The notes: generated by a model from the sequence alone, not told the origin. 8,844 nt of DNA from Syntrophomonas sp. UBA4922 (GCA_002398825.1 DHBS01000029.1:2273-11116); one strand, 5' to 3'; numbered from the stretch's first letter, positions 1 through 6,155 are shown. Numbers and translations are program-made.

Positions 1-332
1 CTACCTGCAATCCCTATCTGGCCTTCTCGGCTATGCTGATGGCCGGCATTGACGGGATCAGGAATAAGATTGACCCGGTGAAAGAGGGATTCGGGCCTTA
101 TGATGTAAACCTCTACACACTTTCAGCAGATGAACAGGCCAAAATCAAAAGCCTGCCCAAGAGCCTCGACGAAGCCCTGGACGCCCTGGAACAAGACCAT
201 GCCTTCCTGCTCGAAGGCGGAGTGTTCCCGAAACGCCTGATCGAAATCTGGATTGAGAATAAACGCAAAGAATCCCGCCGGGTCAACGACATTCCCCATC
301 CGTTGGAATTTGAGATGTACTACGATCTATAA
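1..332 (+). CDS. glnA: Type I glutamine synthetase, C-terminal fragment
   Basis: This is the 3' end of a gene entering from the left edge. The reading frame is already open at base 3, and the first visible residues are TCNPYLAFSAMLMAG, a conserved stretch of the catalytic domain, so the ATG at 33 is internal. Glutamine synthetase makes glutamine from glutamate, ammonia and ATP in the cytoplasm. Visible landmarks are NKIDP, the segment VNLYTLSADE and the C-terminal ending HPLEFEMYYDL. The Tyr coded at 114-116 aligns with the tyrosine that is adenylylated in E. coli-type enzymes; whether it is modified here cannot be told. The C-terminus resembles the E. coli-like branch (HPVEFELYY) rather than the Bacillus GlnA ending. 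About 110 of the usual 440-470 residues are present. The gene ends at its own terminator and seems transcriptionally separate from the next gene. Confidence 0.95.
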   Translation, partial: TCNPYLAFSAMLMAGIDGIRNKIDPVKEGFGPYDVNLYTLSADEQAKIKSLPKSLDEALDALEQDHAFLLEGGVFPKRLIEIWIENKRKESRRVNDIPHPLEFEMYYDL

Positions 333-358
333 ATATGCTGCCAAAGCCGTACACACCG

Positions 359-383
359 GGAGGGGTATAGACCCCTCCTTTTT
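359..383 (+). terminator. Intrinsic terminator of glnA
   Basis: A perfect 8-bp GC-rich stem (GGAGGGGT at 359-366 with ACCCCTCC at 371-378) closes a 4-base loop ATAG and is followed at once by five T residues (379-383). It lies 27 bases after the glnA stop codon. This is a textbook Rho-independent terminator. Confidence 0.93.
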
Positions 384-425
384 GTTTCATAACTTCGGCA
401 TTGAGATGATAAAATAATATAATAG

Positions 426-456
426 TTGTTTAGTGTTCTCCGGCTTGGAATATAAT
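426..456 (+). promoter_or_regulatory. Possible sigma-A promoter for the flavin reductase-like gene
   Basis: A perfect -10 hexamer TATAAT lies at 451-456, with TTGTTT at 426-431 as the best -35 (19-bp spacer, longer than ideal). Transcription would start near 463 and give a short leader containing the ribosome-binding site AAAGGGG (471-477), nine bases before the ATG at 487. A second TATAAT at 418-423 lacks a well-spaced -35. The whole 333-486 region is AT-rich after the terminator, consistent with a promoter region, but which box is used is uncertain. Confidence 0.45.
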
Positions 457-486
457 TAAGCAAATGTTTGAAAGGGGATTTCTCAT

Positions 487-996
487 ATGACGGTACAACC
501 CGAATACATCACAGGCGTTGCCGATATGCTGAAGCAATTGCCATTAGGCGCTTTTCTGACGGTCAAGTCTGGCGATAAGATTAACACCATGACAATCGGC
601 TGGGGCTCAATCGGTTATATCTGGAATAAACCCATTATGATGGTTATGGTGAGGTATTCGCGATACACCCATGAGCTGATCAAAGACGCTCCCGATTTTT
701 CCGTAAGTGTTCCTCTGGACGGCCATCTTAAAAAAACCCTGGCTGGCGCAGGGAGCAAATCGGGACGTGACATCGACAAATTCGAAGCCTTTGACCTGGC
801 CGCGAAACCAGCCAGAAGCATTGCCAGTCCGGTTATCGACAACTGCGGCCTGATCTATGAATGCCGGGTTTTGTATAAGCATCCTATGGACCCGGCGGCT
901 TTTGATGCGGTATTGGACAGCAAATTATACAAAACCAAGGACTATCATGTGCTCTATTATGGTGAGATTGTAGCCAATTACAATAACCGGGCTTAA
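487..996 (+). CDS. Flavin reductase-like FMN-binding split-barrel protein
   Basis: This 169-residue protein has the size and pattern of the flavin reductase-like (DIM6/NTAB, FMN-binding split barrel) family, which binds FMN and often passes electrons from NAD(P)H to flavin. Visible family features are an N-terminal barrel segment LPLGAFLTVKSG (residues 18-29), the FMN-contact region NTMTIGWGSIG (33-43), RYTHELI (59-65), SGRDIDKFEA (92-101) and the C-terminal strand region YHVLYYGEIVANY (153-165). There is no signal peptide or membrane segment, so it should be cytoplasmic. The ATG is supported by AAAGGGG nine bases upstream. It stands alone between the glnA terminator and a convergent gene, so its redox partner cannot be deduced. 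Family assignment is firm; substrate is unknown. An FMN-binding protein or rubredoxin-coupled reductase is equally possible. Confidence 0.85.
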   Translation: MTVQPEYITGVADMLKQLPLGAFLTVKSGDKINTMTIGWGSIGYIWNKPIMMVMVRYSRYTHELIKDAPDFSVSVPLDGHLKKTLAGAGSKSGRDIDKFEAFDLAAKPARSIASPVIDNCGLIYECRVLYKHPMDPAAFDAVLDSKLYKTKDYHVLYYGEIVANYNNRA

Positions 997-1040
997 GGGG
1001 GTAAGAACCTGGCCTGTTTTACAGGATACAGCCTTCCCCC
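997..1040. terminator. Stem-loop between convergent genes, possible weak terminator
   Basis: Directly after the stop codon at 996 lies a two-part hairpin. The outer stem pairs GGGGG-(bulged T)-AAG at 997-1005 with CTTCCCCC at 1033-1040. The inner stem pairs CCTGT (1013-1017) with ACAGG (1021-1025) around a TTT loop. No T-run follows directly on either strand; the nearest on the + strand begins at 1057. It sits exactly between two convergent genes, so a role in ending transcription is plausible, but it is not a classical intrinsic terminator. Confidence 0.4.
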
Positions 1041-1051
1041 CGGCCTGCTTA

Positions 1052-1390
1052 TCAGATTTTTATTAAGTCTTTGTGCAGGAATACGTTGCCTACCAGGTTT
1101 TCGTTTCCAGCCCGTCCGCCGATCCAGAAATAGACCCTGGAGCTGTCGGTTTGCACCTGGACTTCATAAATATTAAAATTGGCGATAAATTCGATGTCGT
1201 TTTGAGATTTCGGTGCGATAGTGAAGGTTTCATCCAGCAGAACGGTTTTGGGCACCGGTTCGAGATCATAAATGATAACCCGGGCTTGATGTTCTCTCTG
1301 TCCGTTATTCAACGCCAGAACTCTGACATTGTTACCGTTTTGGCTGATACTTACAGGACCGGTGGTATAACGGTTGTCTAGTGTGGCCAT
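1052..1390 (-). CDS. Small beta-rich protein of unknown function (112 aa)
   Basis: I do not recognise this gene. The open frame reaches 1471, but the ATG at 1390 is chosen because a near-perfect Shine-Dalgarno site GAGGAGG (1399-1405) lies eight bases upstream, and because a longer product would begin inside the neighbouring terminator. The product is 112 residues, starting MATLDNRYTTGPVSISQNG and ending FLHKDLIKI. Alternating hydrophobic and polar residues (NVRVLALNN, ARVIIYDLEP, KTVLLDETFTI, YEVQVQTDS, SRVYFWIGG) suggest a compact beta-sandwich. It has no cysteine, no signal peptide and no membrane segment. It stands alone: convergent to the flavin reductase-like gene on one side and separated from the LCP gene by a terminator on the other. 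The strong ribosome-binding site suggests abundant translation. AT-rich TATATA/TATAAA boxes at 1412-1419 lie upstream, but no well-spaced -35 is visible. It could be a structural or surface-associated protein; that is a guess. Confidence 0.75.
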   Translation of the reverse strand: MATLDNRYTTGPVSISQNGNNVRVLALNNGQREHQARVIIYDLEPVPKTVLLDETFTIAPKSQNDIEFIANFNIYEVQVQTDSSRVYFWIGGRAGNENLVGNVFLHKDLIKI

Positions 1391-1398
1391 GCTCTTAG

Positions 1399-1405
1399 CC
1401 TCCTC
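1399..1405 (-). promoter_or_regulatory. Shine-Dalgarno site fixing the start of the 112-aa gene
   Basis: GAGGAGG on the minus strand, eight bases before the ATG at 1390. It is the strongest ribosome-binding signal near the open frame and rules in favour of the internal start over the upstream ATG at 1471. Confidence 0.8.
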
Positions 1406-1473
1406 GTTTGGTTTATATACTATTTGTATGCACAAGGAGATAATGTGGTTAGCATTTTTAGCTACCGGCAAGC

Positions 1474-1499
1474 AAAAACTGCTGCTGCGCAGCAGTTTT
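1474..1499 (-). terminator. Intrinsic terminator after the LCP gene
   Basis: A perfect 11-bp inverted repeat (1475-1485 with 1489-1499, three-base loop) has a core CTGCTGC/GCAGCAG flanked by A and T runs. Read on the minus strand, the hairpin ends in five Ts (1478-1474), the typical layout of an intrinsic terminator. It lies about 35 bases after the LCP stop codon at 1535. Four Ts also follow the core on the + strand, so it may work in both directions. Confidence 0.85.
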
Positions 1500-1534
1500 G
1501 ATGTGGCCTGAATTTAACTATTTTACTCTATCCA

Positions 1535-2830
1535 TCAGCTGGTATAACCTGTGCTGCCGGTAGGGTCGGGGCTTACCGTTCCGGAATCTGAACCGGTTCC
1601 GGTTTTATCGGGGTTGGGGGATTTATCATCCGGCTTGCTGTCAGGGTCTGGATCTTCCGAAGTATCGCCACCGGGCTTGGTTGCGCCGTCTTTACCTTCA
1701 GGGTCTGTTCCCGCGTCGGGATCGCCCTCAGTCTCGTCATCTTTTTCTTGCGGATCCTCATTGCCTTCATTTTCCCCGGAACCCTGGCCGTCCTCTTCCC
1801 CATCCGCCGGTTTATTGACTTCAGGCTGCCCGGCCTCTTCCAGTTCTTTTTCCGCTTCCGGGGTTTTAAGCACCGGGGCTTCGCCTTCAGCCGGCTTTAC
1901 CTTGGGCAGCTGAGCCACCCAATTGGGGGGATCTTGAATTACGGCAAAAGTTTCTCCGGCAAAAAGGGCTGTAATGATGCGCGGGGCTACTTTCTCATCG
2001 GCTTGCCAGTAGCTGGCCCCTGATGAAGGGTCGGTGAATGAATAGCCAGGCAGGGTCTGGGTGACCACATTGCCGGTGTTAAACTTCTGAGCCAGATTAG
2101 CCAGTGCGGTTATTTCTGTAGCGGGCAGATTGGTCTTGACCTGAGCTATCAGCTGCGGTACCAATTCAGGAAGCTTGAAAATGTTTTTGGTGGTAAACAT
2201 TTCCGCGATAACGGCTTTGATAAACTTCTGCTGCCGCGCGGTTCTGCCAATGTCCGCTGTAGGGCCTCCGCGGTAGCGCACATAGCGTAACGCATCCGCT
2301 CCGTCGAGCACCTGAGGTCCTTTGGCAAGGTTGATATTCAAGGTAGGATTGGGGTCAGGGTGGCGCATATCGGTTTCCACATCGATGTGCACCCCGCCCA
2401 GGGTATCGATGATCTTGGCAAATCCCTGGAAATTGGTGAGGACATAGTAATCCACCTTGGTGTCTAGCAGGTCACCCACTGCCTGGCAGGCGGCTTCCGG
2501 CCCTTTCAAGGAATTGACGCTATTGATCCTGTCGTGACCTTTGCCAACCGCGATGCGGGTATCGCGCGGGATCCATACCAACACCGCTTTGCTGCTCCGT
2601 TTGTCGATGCTGGCCAGAATCATGGTATCGCTTCTGGAGTTGACCTCCGCAGAGCGGGCATCCACCCCCATGAATAGTATATTTACCTGTCCGTCGCCCA
2701 GCCAGGCCAATCCCGGAGCATTGCTCAACACGCCCAATCTTCCGCCCAAAAGCGACCCGATGAGGAAAAAGGCCAGGTAAATCCCAACTAATGTCACCAC
2801 AAATTTTATTTTTTTATTTGTCTTTGCCAT
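1535..2830 (-). CDS. LytR-CpsA-Psr (LCP) family cell-wall ligase with acidic C-terminal tail
   Basis: LCP proteins transfer lipid-linked anionic polymers such as teichoic acids or polysaccharide onto peptidoglycan outside the cytoplasmic membrane. The 431-residue product has a short basic N-terminus, one membrane segment (about residues 9-29, FVVTLVGIYLAFFLIGSLLG) and an extracytoplasmic LCP domain (about 50-210). Family landmarks are NILFMGVDAR (50-59), RSDTMILASID (66-76), the arginine/aspartate pair WIPRDTRI (86-93), RINSVNS (101-107), IDTLGGVHIDVETDM (141-155), and LDGADALRYVRYR (175-187) followed by DIGRTARQQKFIKAV (193-207). Residues from about 310 to the end form a low-complexity tail: 31 of the last 101 residues are Asp or Glu, with many Pro, Gly, Ser and Thr and no Cys. 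The start has a weak site: GAGGA lies 13 bases upstream. It is downstream of hflX in the same direction and closed by the terminator at 1474-1499. Which polymer it attaches is unknown. Confidence 0.92.
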   Translation of the reverse strand: MAKTNKKIKFVVTLVGIYLAFFLIGSLLGGRLGVLSNAPGLAWLGDGQVNILFMGVDARSAEVNSRSDTMILASIDKRSSKAVLVWIPRDTRIAVGKGHDRINSVNSLKGPEAACQAVGDLLDTKVDYYVLTNFQGFAKIIDTLGGVHIDVETDMRHPDPNPTLNINLAKGPQVLDGADALRYVRYRGGPTADIGRTARQQKFIKAVIAEMFTTKNIFKLPELVPQLIAQVKTNLPATEITALANLAQKFNTGNVVTQTLPGYSFTDPSSGASYWQADEKVAPRIITALFAGETFAVIQDPPNWVAQLPKVKPAEGEAPVLKTPEAEKELEEAGQPEVNKPADGEEDGQGSGENEGNEDPQEKDDETEGDPDAGTDPEGKDGATKPGGDTSEDPDPDSKPDDKSPNPDKTGTGSDSGTVSPDPTGSTGYTS

Positions 2831-2892
2831 AATTCTTTATTATTCCTCGTTTCAAACCGATCTTTACTGCAGGATAAACCGTCTGAAAGCGT

Positions 2893-2909
2893 TTAATCCG
2901 TATTAATCC
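2893..2909 (-). repeat. 10-bp-spaced direct repeat upstream of the LCP gene
   Basis: On the minus strand GGATTAA occurs twice (2903-2909 and 2893-2899), exactly one helical turn apart, 63 bases before the LCP start in the 154-bp gap after hflX. Such spacing is typical of operators bound by response regulators of the OmpR/PhoB type, but two short copies can arise by chance. I see no clear sigma-A promoter or terminator in this gap. Confidence 0.3.
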
Positions 2910-2984
2910 TGCCCGCCCCACGCTATGGATTTTCAACCGGAGAAATTCCATCACAAATCTGGAGTTTGCCCGTTTTGAACCAAC

Positions 2985-4043
2985 TCAATCAGGCCACAAT
3001 ACCTGTTCTAAAAATGACAGGAGTTCAGGGATTCCCTGTCCGGTCAGCGCAGAGATGGCCGGCACCGTGCCATTTCCCCATTCGAACTCCGGAACCTTGT
3101 CGGCTTTGTTGAAAACCATATGGACCTGTTCCTTTTTGGCCCCCAATTCCTCCAGCACCTGGTTGACTACCTCCACCTTTTCAAAATATGCCTCATCCGA
3201 TACATCGATGATATGTAAAACTACATCGGCTGCAACCGCCTCTTCCAGGGTGGAGCGAAAAGCCGCGATCAGGTGGGGGGGCAGGTCCTGCACAAAACCT
3301 ACCGTATCGCTGAGCAGAGCCTCACGTCCTGAAGCCAGCTTGATTTTCCTGGTGGTGGTATCCAGCGTCTGAAATAAACGCTGGTCAGCTTCGGCCTGAT
3401 TCTGGCCGCTGCTGTGAGCCTTCTGGCATAGCGCGTTGAAAAGGCTGGATTTGCCAGCGTTGGTATAGCCCACCAGTGATATGGTTTTCATACCCCGGCG
3501 CAGGCGCTGCTTGCGGTGCAAGTCGCGGGTCTTCTCCACCTTGACCAGTTGCCGTTTCAAGTCGCTGATGCGCCGTCTGAGGTGCCGGCGGTCAAGTTCC
3601 AATTGCTGTTCGCCCAGGCCTCTGGTGCCGATTCCGGCGCCGGTGCGGCTTAACACCTGGCCTTGCCCGATCAGACGCGGCAGTTGATATTCCAGGGTGG
3701 CCAGTTCCACCTGCAATTTGCCTTCCAGCGAATGCGCCCGGCTGGAGAAGATATCCAGGATCAGCCTGGTGCGGTCCATAATCCTTATTGGGATCTGCTC
3801 GTCCAGGGAGCGCAGCTGCCCGGGGGTAAGTTCCCCGTCAAAAACCACCACATCAGCTTCGGTTTCCTCTACCAGGTGCAGGAGTTCGTTTATTTTGCCC
3901 CTGCCGATATAGCTGCGGTGATCAGGCCTTTCCCGGGCCTGCACCAGCATGCCTGAAACCTCACCCCCTGCCGCCTCAACCAGGGCGGCCAATTCTCTCA
4001 TGAAGCCTTCAAAATCATCCCCGCTCCTGCGGCTGCTGCGCAA
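2985..4043 (-). CDS. hflX: Ribosome-associated GTPase HflX (no C-terminal domain)
   Basis: HflX binds the 50S subunit, and in studied bacteria it splits stalled or idle ribosomes during heat or antibiotic stress. Counting from the TTG at 4043, the product is 352 residues. The N-terminal domain holds RSYIGRGK (43-50), DIFSSRAHSLEGKLQVELA (97-115) and the glycine-rich loop GAGIGTRGLGEQQLELDRR (135-153), followed by a basic helical linker. The G domain shows G1 GYTNAGKS (192-199), G2 within LDTTTRK (227-233), G3 DTVGF (246-250), G4 NKAD (312-315) and G5 SAL (331-333). The protein stops at LEQVLWPD, directly after the G domain, so it lacks the C-terminal domain of the 426-residue E. coli protein. 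The family's first beta strand (KKVILVGL) is encoded in frame just upstream of the TTG, but no ATG, GTG or TTG precedes it, so the true start is probably non-canonical and near 4050-4058. It follows the ABC-F gene almost without a gap. Confidence 0.93.
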   Translation of the reverse strand: MRSSRRSGDDFEGFMRELAALVEAAGGEVSGMLVQARERPDHRSYIGRGKINELLHLVEETEADVVVFDGELTPGQLRSLDEQIPIRIMDRTRLILDIFSSRAHSLEGKLQVELATLEYQLPRLIGQGQVLSRTGAGIGTRGLGEQQLELDRRHLRRRISDLKRQLVKVEKTRDLHRKQRLRRGMKTISLVGYTNAGKSSLFNALCQKAHSSGQNQAEADQRLFQTLDTTTRKIKLASGREALLSDTVGFVQDLPPHLIAAFRSTLEEAVAADVVLHIIDVSDEAYFEKVEVVNQVLEELGAKKEQVHMVFNKADKVPEFEWGNGTVPAISALTGQGIPELLSFLEQVLWPD

Positions 4044-4066
4044 TCCGACCAGGATGACTTTTTTGG

Positions 4067-4074
4067 CCTCTCCT
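4067..4074 (-). promoter_or_regulatory. Shine-Dalgarno site of hflX implying a start upstream of TTG 4043
   Basis: AGGAGAGG on the minus strand lies seven bases after the ABC-F stop codon. It is 23 bases from the TTG at 4043, too far to serve it. It is 8 bases from GTC (4058), 11 from ATC (4055) and 14 from CTG (4052), all in the hflX frame and all inside the conserved first beta strand. It therefore argues for an unusual start codon or a base error at this spot. Confidence 0.55.
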
Positions 4075-4080
4075 ACTGTT

Positions 4081-6006
4081 CTATTTATTACTGTCGCCTC
4101 CGTTATTCGTAAGCTCTTCCCAGGATTCCTGGGCTATAGTCCATTCCTGGTAAGATGCCAGCAAATTTTTTTGAGTTTCTTCAAGTTCCTTTATATATAA
4201 AGCAGTCCGGGGCTGATCTTGATAGATGTCAGGATCAGCCAGTATTTCTGCCAGTTCGCTCTGACGCTGTTCAAGCCTCTCTATAGTCTCTTCCAGCTCT
4301 TGCACCTGCCGTTCCAGCCTGCGCTTATTGCGTTCCTGTTCTTTTTGTTGCATACGAAATTGCTGCTGAGAGCTTGCAGCGGCCGGCACACACTGGTTGA
4401 CTTTTCCTCCCTGCTCAAAGACTTTCTCCCGATAATAACTGTAATTGCCGGGACAGTCAATTAAGCTGCCATTGGTAAACACCAGGGTACGCTCAGCAAC
4501 CCGGTCGATAAAATAGCGGTCATGACTCACCAGCAGCAGGGTTCCCTCATAACCTCCCAGCATGTCTTCCAGAGCTTCGCGGCCGGAGATGTCCAGGTGG
4601 TTGGTGGGCTCATCCAGCAGCAGCAGGTTGGCCCCGGAACAAATCAACTTCAATATGGCCAGACGCCCTTTTTCGCCCCCGCTGAGATCTCCCACCCGCT
4701 GGTTGACAGTATCCCCCCGGAAGTGCATCATAGCCAGTTTATCGCGGGCCTGCTGCAGATTGAGATTACAGTCATAAACCATTTCTTCCAAGAGGGTGCG
4801 CTCATGCTGAAGGTTCTCATAGCCCTGCGAGAAATAACCGGGCCGCACCCCGCTGCCCAGCCCGATAGTGCCCTGATCGGGGGTGATTTCCGCAGTTATC
4901 AGCTTTAATAAAGTGGTTTTGCCGCAGCCGTTGGGCCCCAACAGAGCGACCCGCTCTCCGCGCCGTATCAGTAAATCCACCCCGGAGAATAAGCTCTTAC
5001 CATCATAGCATTTGCTCACATCCTGCAGATTAATCACTATTTCGCCGCTGTCCTGCCGGCTGTGCAGTTTCCAACTATGCTGCCGTATTTCCTGAGCCGG
5101 TCTTTGCAGGCGCTCCAAACGGCTCAACTGTGACTGCCGGCCCCTGGCCTGGCGGGCTTTAATGCCGGAGCGATAGCGTTCAATATAGGCTTCAGTTTCA
5201 CGAATCTGTTCCTGCTGCTTTTCAAAAGCCTTTAACCGGGCCTGGTCTTGGGCTTCCGCCTTAACGATATAAGCAGAATAATTGCCTTCAAAAGCACGCA
5301 GTTTGCGTTCCCGCAGTTCAAAGATCTTGTTAACCACCCGGTCCAGAAAACGGCGGTCATGGGAAACCACCAGTACCGTGCCGGAATAGTCGTTAAGGTA
5401 TTCCTCCAGCCATTCCACCGCACTCATGTCCAAATGATTGGTGGGCTCATCGAGCAGCAGTATGTTAGGACTTAAGGCCAGTAGCCGCGCCAGATCGAGC
5501 CGGGTTTTCTGTCCCCCGCTCAGTTCCCCCAAACGCAGATCGTACTGGCAGGGATCAATGCCCAGGCCGGCCAGGATGCGCCGGGCCATGGTCTCACAGG
5601 CATAGCCGTTGCGGTCATGGTATTCGTCCTGCAAAAGGCTGTATTGTTTGAGCAGCATATCCACATCACCGCGGCCGGAACTGATAGCCTGCTCCAGCTC
5701 GCTTAAGCGTTGCCGTATATCCAACAAATCGCTAAAGCTGCCCATTACTATATCCCAGATAGTTTCCTCCGGGTCTCGGGGGGGAAGCTGCTCCAAAAAG
5801 CCGAGCTGTTGGTGCTTGCCCAGCATTACGTTCCCATGCTCGGCCTCCAGTTGCCCGCTTAAGCACTTTAACAAAGTGGTCTTGCCGCTGCCGTTGGCGC
5901 CGACCAGCCCCGCCTTTTCACCTGCCTGCAAGGTCATATTTATATTGTCCAGTATAGGCCTGCCAGCCAGGGTTTTACCTAATCCGGCAGCTTGTAAAAT
6001 AATCAT
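4081..6006 (-). CDS. ABC-F family ATPase, YdiF type
   Basis: ABC-F proteins are soluble ATPases with two ABC domains and no membrane domain. They bind the ribosomal E site and relieve stalling, and some protect against antibiotics. The product is 641 residues from the ATG at 6006, which has GGGTGAT close upstream; this matches the length and the N-terminus (MIILQAAGLGK) of Bacillus YdiF. ABC1 has Walker A GANGSGKT (36-43), signature LSGGQ (162-166), Walker B ILLLDEP and NHLD (182-193) and switch histidine VVSHD. A charged linker (about 250-310) follows; it is the arm that reaches toward the peptidyl-transferase centre. ABC2 has GPNGCGKT (357-364), LSGGE (441-445), LLLLDEPTNHLD (461-472) and LLVSHDR. 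A C-terminal coiled coil (about 550-630) is rich in Glu, Gln and Arg. Both catalytic glutamates are present, so both sites look active. hflX follows directly. A housekeeping role is likelier than drug resistance, but the sequence cannot decide. Confidence 0.93.
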   Translation of the reverse strand: MIILQAAGLGKTLAGRPILDNINMTLQAGEKAGLVGANGSGKTTLLKCLSGQLEAEHGNVMLGKHQQLGFLEQLPPRDPEETIWDIVMGSFSDLLDIRQRLSELEQAISSGRGDVDMLLKQYSLLQDEYHDRNGYACETMARRILAGLGIDPCQYDLRLGELSGGQKTRLDLARLLALSPNILLLDEPTNHLDMSAVEWLEEYLNDYSGTVLVVSHDRRFLDRVVNKIFELRERKLRAFEGNYSAYIVKAEAQDQARLKAFEKQQEQIRETEAYIERYRSGIKARQARGRQSQLSRLERLQRPAQEIRQHSWKLHSRQDSGEIVINLQDVSKCYDGKSLFSGVDLLIRRGERVALLGPNGCGKTTLLKLITAEITPDQGTIGLGSGVRPGYFSQGYENLQHERTLLEEMVYDCNLNLQQARDKLAMMHFRGDTVNQRVGDLSGGEKGRLAILKLICSGANLLLLDEPTNHLDISGREALEDMLGGYEGTLLLVSHDRYFIDRVAERTLVFTNGSLIDCPGNYSYYREKVFEQGGKVNQCVPAAASSQQQFRMQQKEQERNKRRLERQVQELEETIERLEQRQSELAEILADPDIYQDQPRTALYIKELEETQKNLLASYQEWTIAQESWEELTNNGGDSNK

Positions 6007-6036
6007 CAAATCACCCGCCTGGTTTTTTCCTATACA

Positions 6037-6065
6037 AATATAACACGATAAATCACCCCGGTCAT
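6037..6065 (-). promoter_or_regulatory. Probable sigma-A promoter of the ABC-F/hflX group
   Basis: On the minus strand an extended -10 element TG-T-TATATT (6037-6045) lies 17 bp from a -35-like ATGACC (6060-6065, four of six matches to TTGACA). Transcription would start near 6030 and leave about 24 bases before the ATG at 6006, including the ribosome-binding site. This also supports 6006 as the start, since the longer frame would begin upstream of the promoter. Confidence 0.55.
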
Positions 6066-6093
6066 CTTCTATAGCGGGAGGTATAGCTGATCC

Positions 6094-6120
6094 TCGCCGA
6101 GTAAATACCGGCCCCGGCGA
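6094..6120. repeat. Inverted repeat upstream of pflB
   Basis: TCGCCG (6094-6099) and CGGCGA (6115-6120) form a perfect 6-bp inverted repeat around 15 bases, 35 bp before the pflB start, in the 149-bp divergent region. It could be an operator or a leader hairpin. It does not match Rex (TTGTGA-N6-TCACAA) or Fnr/Crp-type sites that I know. The rest of this divergent region shows no convincing -35/-10 pair for pflB. Confidence 0.35.
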
Positions 6121-6155
6121 ACATACTAAAGACAATAGCCTGTGGAGGTGGAATT

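Noticed and set aside
401..423. TTGAGA and TATAAT boxes as a promoter
   Set aside because: The spacer is only 11 bp, too short for sigma-A; the TATAAT at 451-456 is better placed for the gene.
607..882. Minus-strand frames over the flavin reductase-like gene
   Set aside because: They are antisense shadows without ribosome-binding sites or recognisable domains.
1391..1471. Upstream ATG at 1471 for the small unknown protein
   Set aside because: It lies beside the LCP terminator and has no ribosome-binding site, whereas the ATG at 1390 has GAGGAGG at ideal spacing.
1551..1913. Ser/Pro-rich open frame of 120 codons on the + strand
   Set aside because: It is the mirror of the low-complexity acidic tail of the LCP protein, with no family resemblance.
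6007..6135. N-terminal extension of 43 residues on the ABC-F protein, starting at 6135
   Set aside because: It would begin upstream of the promoter, is unlike ABC-F proteins, and the ATG at 6006 has a ribosome-binding site and matches the YdiF N-terminus.
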